Assembly: GCA_024638355.1 (NCBI GenBank)
Contig: JAHEKO010000220.1
Span: forward strand, 1 to 6,599
Source of the DNA: Acidobacteriota bacterium
GTDB lineage: Bacteria > Acidobacteriota > Thermoanaerobaculia > Multivoradales > JAHEKO01
Direction of reading: 5' to 3'
DNA length: 6,599 bases
The notes beneath the pieces are model-generated. The model saw nothing but the letters and a program-made list of their open reading frames with translations, was not told the origin of the DNA and did no database searches. The translations under genes were made by a program, and so were the position numbers. Positions 5,633 to 6,599 of this stretch are shown here, piece after piece; position 1 is the first letter of the stretch; every line of letters starts with the position of its first letter.

Positions 5633-6332
5633 CTCGGGATGGGGCACCGGGGTGCTGGCGGCCGCGCTTCTCGCGGTGGGCGGGCCGGCACGCGCCGAGC
5701 TGGCCGTGATGGCCAACGGCAGCGTGATGAAGGTCTCCGGCTACGAGGTGCGCGACCAGACGGTGCGGTTCGACCTGCCCTCCGGCGGACACATGACCCT
5801 GGGCCTCGATCGGGTCGAGCGCATTCTGGACGACGAGATCGTGCCCGAAGAGGAGCGCGTCGAGGAAGACGGATCGTTCAACGTCGCCTTCCGCGAGGAC
5901 GACGAAGTGCCCCAGACGCCGTTCGGCGACCTGATCTACGAGACCGCCCGCCGCCACGAGATGAGCCCCGTCCTGGTCGCCGCAATGGTCCGCGCCGAGT
6001 CGGCCTTCGACCCACGGGCGGTGTCGCCCAAAGGCGCGCGCGGCCTCCTCCAGCTCATGCCCGCCACCGCCCGCCGCTTCGGCATCGGCCTCGACGAGAT
6101 GCATGATCCCGAGAGGAACCTGGACGGCGGTGTGCGCTACCTCAAGTGGCTCGGCGAGCGCTTCGAGGGCGATCTGCCCCTCATGCTGGCGGGCTACAAC
6201 GCCGGCGAGGGGACGGTCGACCGCTACCAGGGCGTTCCGCCCTTCCGCGAGACGACGGGCTACATCAAGCGGATCTACCGGTTCCTCGGGCTCGAGACGG
6301 GGACCAGCGAAGCCTCGGCGTCGAGCGACTAG
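5619..6332 (+). CDS. Exported lytic transglycosylase with SLT domain
   Basis: This 237-residue protein should cleave peptidoglycan glycan strands in the envelope, forming 1,6-anhydromuropeptides. Residues 1-26 look like a signal peptide: Arg4, a hydrophobic core at about 11-22, then Ala-Arg-Ala26 before Glu27. No lipobox cysteine is seen, so a soluble periplasmic protein is expected. Residues 27-75 form a small strand-rich region, and residues 72-100 are strongly acidic. The SLT domain covers about 100-225, with the catalytic Glu127 in Arg-Ala-Glu-Ser-Ala-Phe-Asp-Pro. It continues with Gly-Ala-Arg-Gly-Leu-Leu-Gln-Leu-Met-Pro-Ala-Thr-Ala, Asn-Leu-Asp-Gly-Gly and Ala-Gly-Tyr-Asn-Ala-Gly-Glu, all signatures of the Slt/MltC-like group. 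The short tail is Ser/Ala-rich. The ATG at 5619 overlaps the upstream gene by 14 bases, so translation is probably coupled. The signal peptide starts properly from this ATG, which supports it. Confidence 0.9.
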   Translation: MSTRSSGWGTGVLAAALLAVGGPARAELAVMANGSVMKVSGYEVRDQTVRFDLPSGGHMTLGLDRVERILDDEIVPEEERVEEDGSFNVAFREDDEVPQTPFGDLIYETARRHEMSPVLVAAMVRAESAFDPRAVSPKGARGLLQLMPATARRFGIGLDEMHDPERNLDGGVRYLKWLGERFEGDLPLMLAGYNAGEGTVDRYQGVPPFRETTGYIKRIYRFLGLETGTSEASASSD

Positions 6333-6468
6333 GATCAGTCGCCGCCGGCTCCGGTAGGCAGCGGCTCGAACCGTCGAAGCTGCCGCGCGGTCTCGGCACA
6401 ACCACCTGTTCGCGTGGGGCCGGCCGCGCCGCGGGATGAGATCGTTCGCCTGAGAGGAGAGGGGCGCC
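6333..6468. other. 136-base gap with a weak hairpin
   Basis: This is the longest non-coding stretch after the palindromic element. GGCAGC 6357-6362 can pair with GCTGCC 6379-6384 across a 16-base loop, without a following T-run, so it is at best a weak terminator candidate for the transglycosylase gene. The rest is GC-rich, with palindromic words such as GGCCGGCC, and has no clear -35/-10 pair or parS-like TGTTTCACGTGAAACA. A promoter for the ParA gene probably lies here, but I cannot place it. Confidence 0.3.
6455..6459 (+). promoter_or_regulatory. Ribosome binding site for the ParA gene
   Basis: AGGAG, inside a longer purine run, ends 9 bases before the ATG at 6469. It fixes the start of the partial ParA gene. 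Confidence 0.75.
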
Positions 6469-6599
6469 ATGCGACACGTCGTCTTCAATCGAAAAGGGGG
6501 GGTGGGGAAGACCTCCATCGTCTGCAACCTGGCCGCGGTCAGCGCCGAGCGGGGTCTGCGAACGCTGGTCGTCGACCTCGATCCGCAGGCCAACTCGAC
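6469..6599 (+). CDS. ParA/Soj-family ATPase, N-terminal part (runs off the window)
   Basis: The first 43 codons are present. They hold the deviant Walker A motif Lys9-Gly-Gly-Val-Gly-Lys14-Thr15, whose first lysine is the signature of the ParA/MinD superfamily. They also hold the Walker A' motif Val-Val-Asp36-Leu-Asp-Pro-Gln-Ala-Asn, whose Asp-Pro-Gln-Ala-Asn ending is typical of ParA/Soj partition ATPases. Such proteins bind DNA non-specifically as ATP dimers and, with a ParB partner, move chromosomes, plasmids or large protein cargo. The motif begins within nine residues of the start, so there is no N-terminal helix-turn-helix domain as in plasmid P1-type ParA. The ribosome binding site is strong and separate from the upstream gene, so it may begin a new transcription unit. 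Whether a parB gene follows cannot be seen. An orphan ParA used for positioning other cargo is possible. Confidence 0.85.
   Translation, partial: MRHVVFNRKGGVGKTSIVCNLAAVSAERGLRTLVVDLDPQANS

Noticed and set aside
4484..5716. Antisense open frame opposite xerD and the NmrA-like gene
   Set aside because: It spans the boundaries of three well-supported + strand genes and has no recognisable family signature.
6340..6390. T-arm-like sequence (GGTTCGAGCC on the - strand) as a tRNA
   Set aside because: The TTCGAGC loop is not flanked by a pairing 5-bp stem, and no acceptor, D-arm or anticodon arm can be formed around it.

Overview
The window is G+C-rich chromosomal DNA (about two-thirds G+C or more by eye). 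It carries six complete genes and the start of a seventh, all on the + strand and closely spaced. No rRNA, tRNA, CRISPR array or complete transposase gene is visible. The G+C content, the gene content (a chain-elongation type acyl synthase, a Xer recombinase, a small soluble-lytic-transglycosylase-like protein, a ParA ATPase) and one palindromic interspersed-type repeat would suit a free-living bacterium such as an Acidobacteriota-like lineage. That placement is inference and rests on no marker gene.

Layout: (1) 41-1249 encodes a DUF819-family polytopic membrane protein with a GTG start. (2) 1253-1420, starting three bases after its stop, is a 168-bp imperfect palindrome with 16-bp terminal inverted repeats (14/16 matching). 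It looks like a small non-autonomous mobile element (MITE-like or REP-like), and its right end runs into the ribosome binding site of the next gene. (3) 1433-2527 encodes a beta-decarboxylating dehydrogenase of the isocitrate/isopropylmalate family with a TTG start. (4) 2604-3836 encodes a DRE-TIM acyltransferase of the 2-isopropylmalate/homocitrate/citramalate synthase family. (5) 3844-4743 encodes a XerC/XerD-type tyrosine recombinase with all six catalytic residues. (6) 4763-5632 encodes an NmrA-like atypical short-chain dehydrogenase-fold protein. (7) 5619-6332, overlapping it by 14 bases, encodes an exported lytic transglycosylase. (8) After a 136-base gap, 6469-6599 holds the first 43 codons of a ParA/Soj-type ATPase that runs off the window.

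Genes 3 and 4 encode the first and last enzymes of an alpha-keto-acid chain-elongation cycle (acetyl-CoA condensation, then oxidative decarboxylation). The isomerase (LeuCD-like) step is not in the window, so leucine biosynthesis is the default reading, but the substrate is not settled. The dehydrogenase has an isopropylmalate-type substrate site and a Lys-Tyr pair where NADP-dependent isocitrate dehydrogenases carry theirs. The second half of the window leans towards cell-cycle and envelope functions: chromosome dimer resolution (Xer), peptidoglycan cleavage (lytic transglycosylase) and partitioning (ParA). The features most worth following up are the palindromic element with its junction to the downstream gene, and the mixed signature of the dehydrogenase. 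I found no convincing new defence or multi-gene accessory system.
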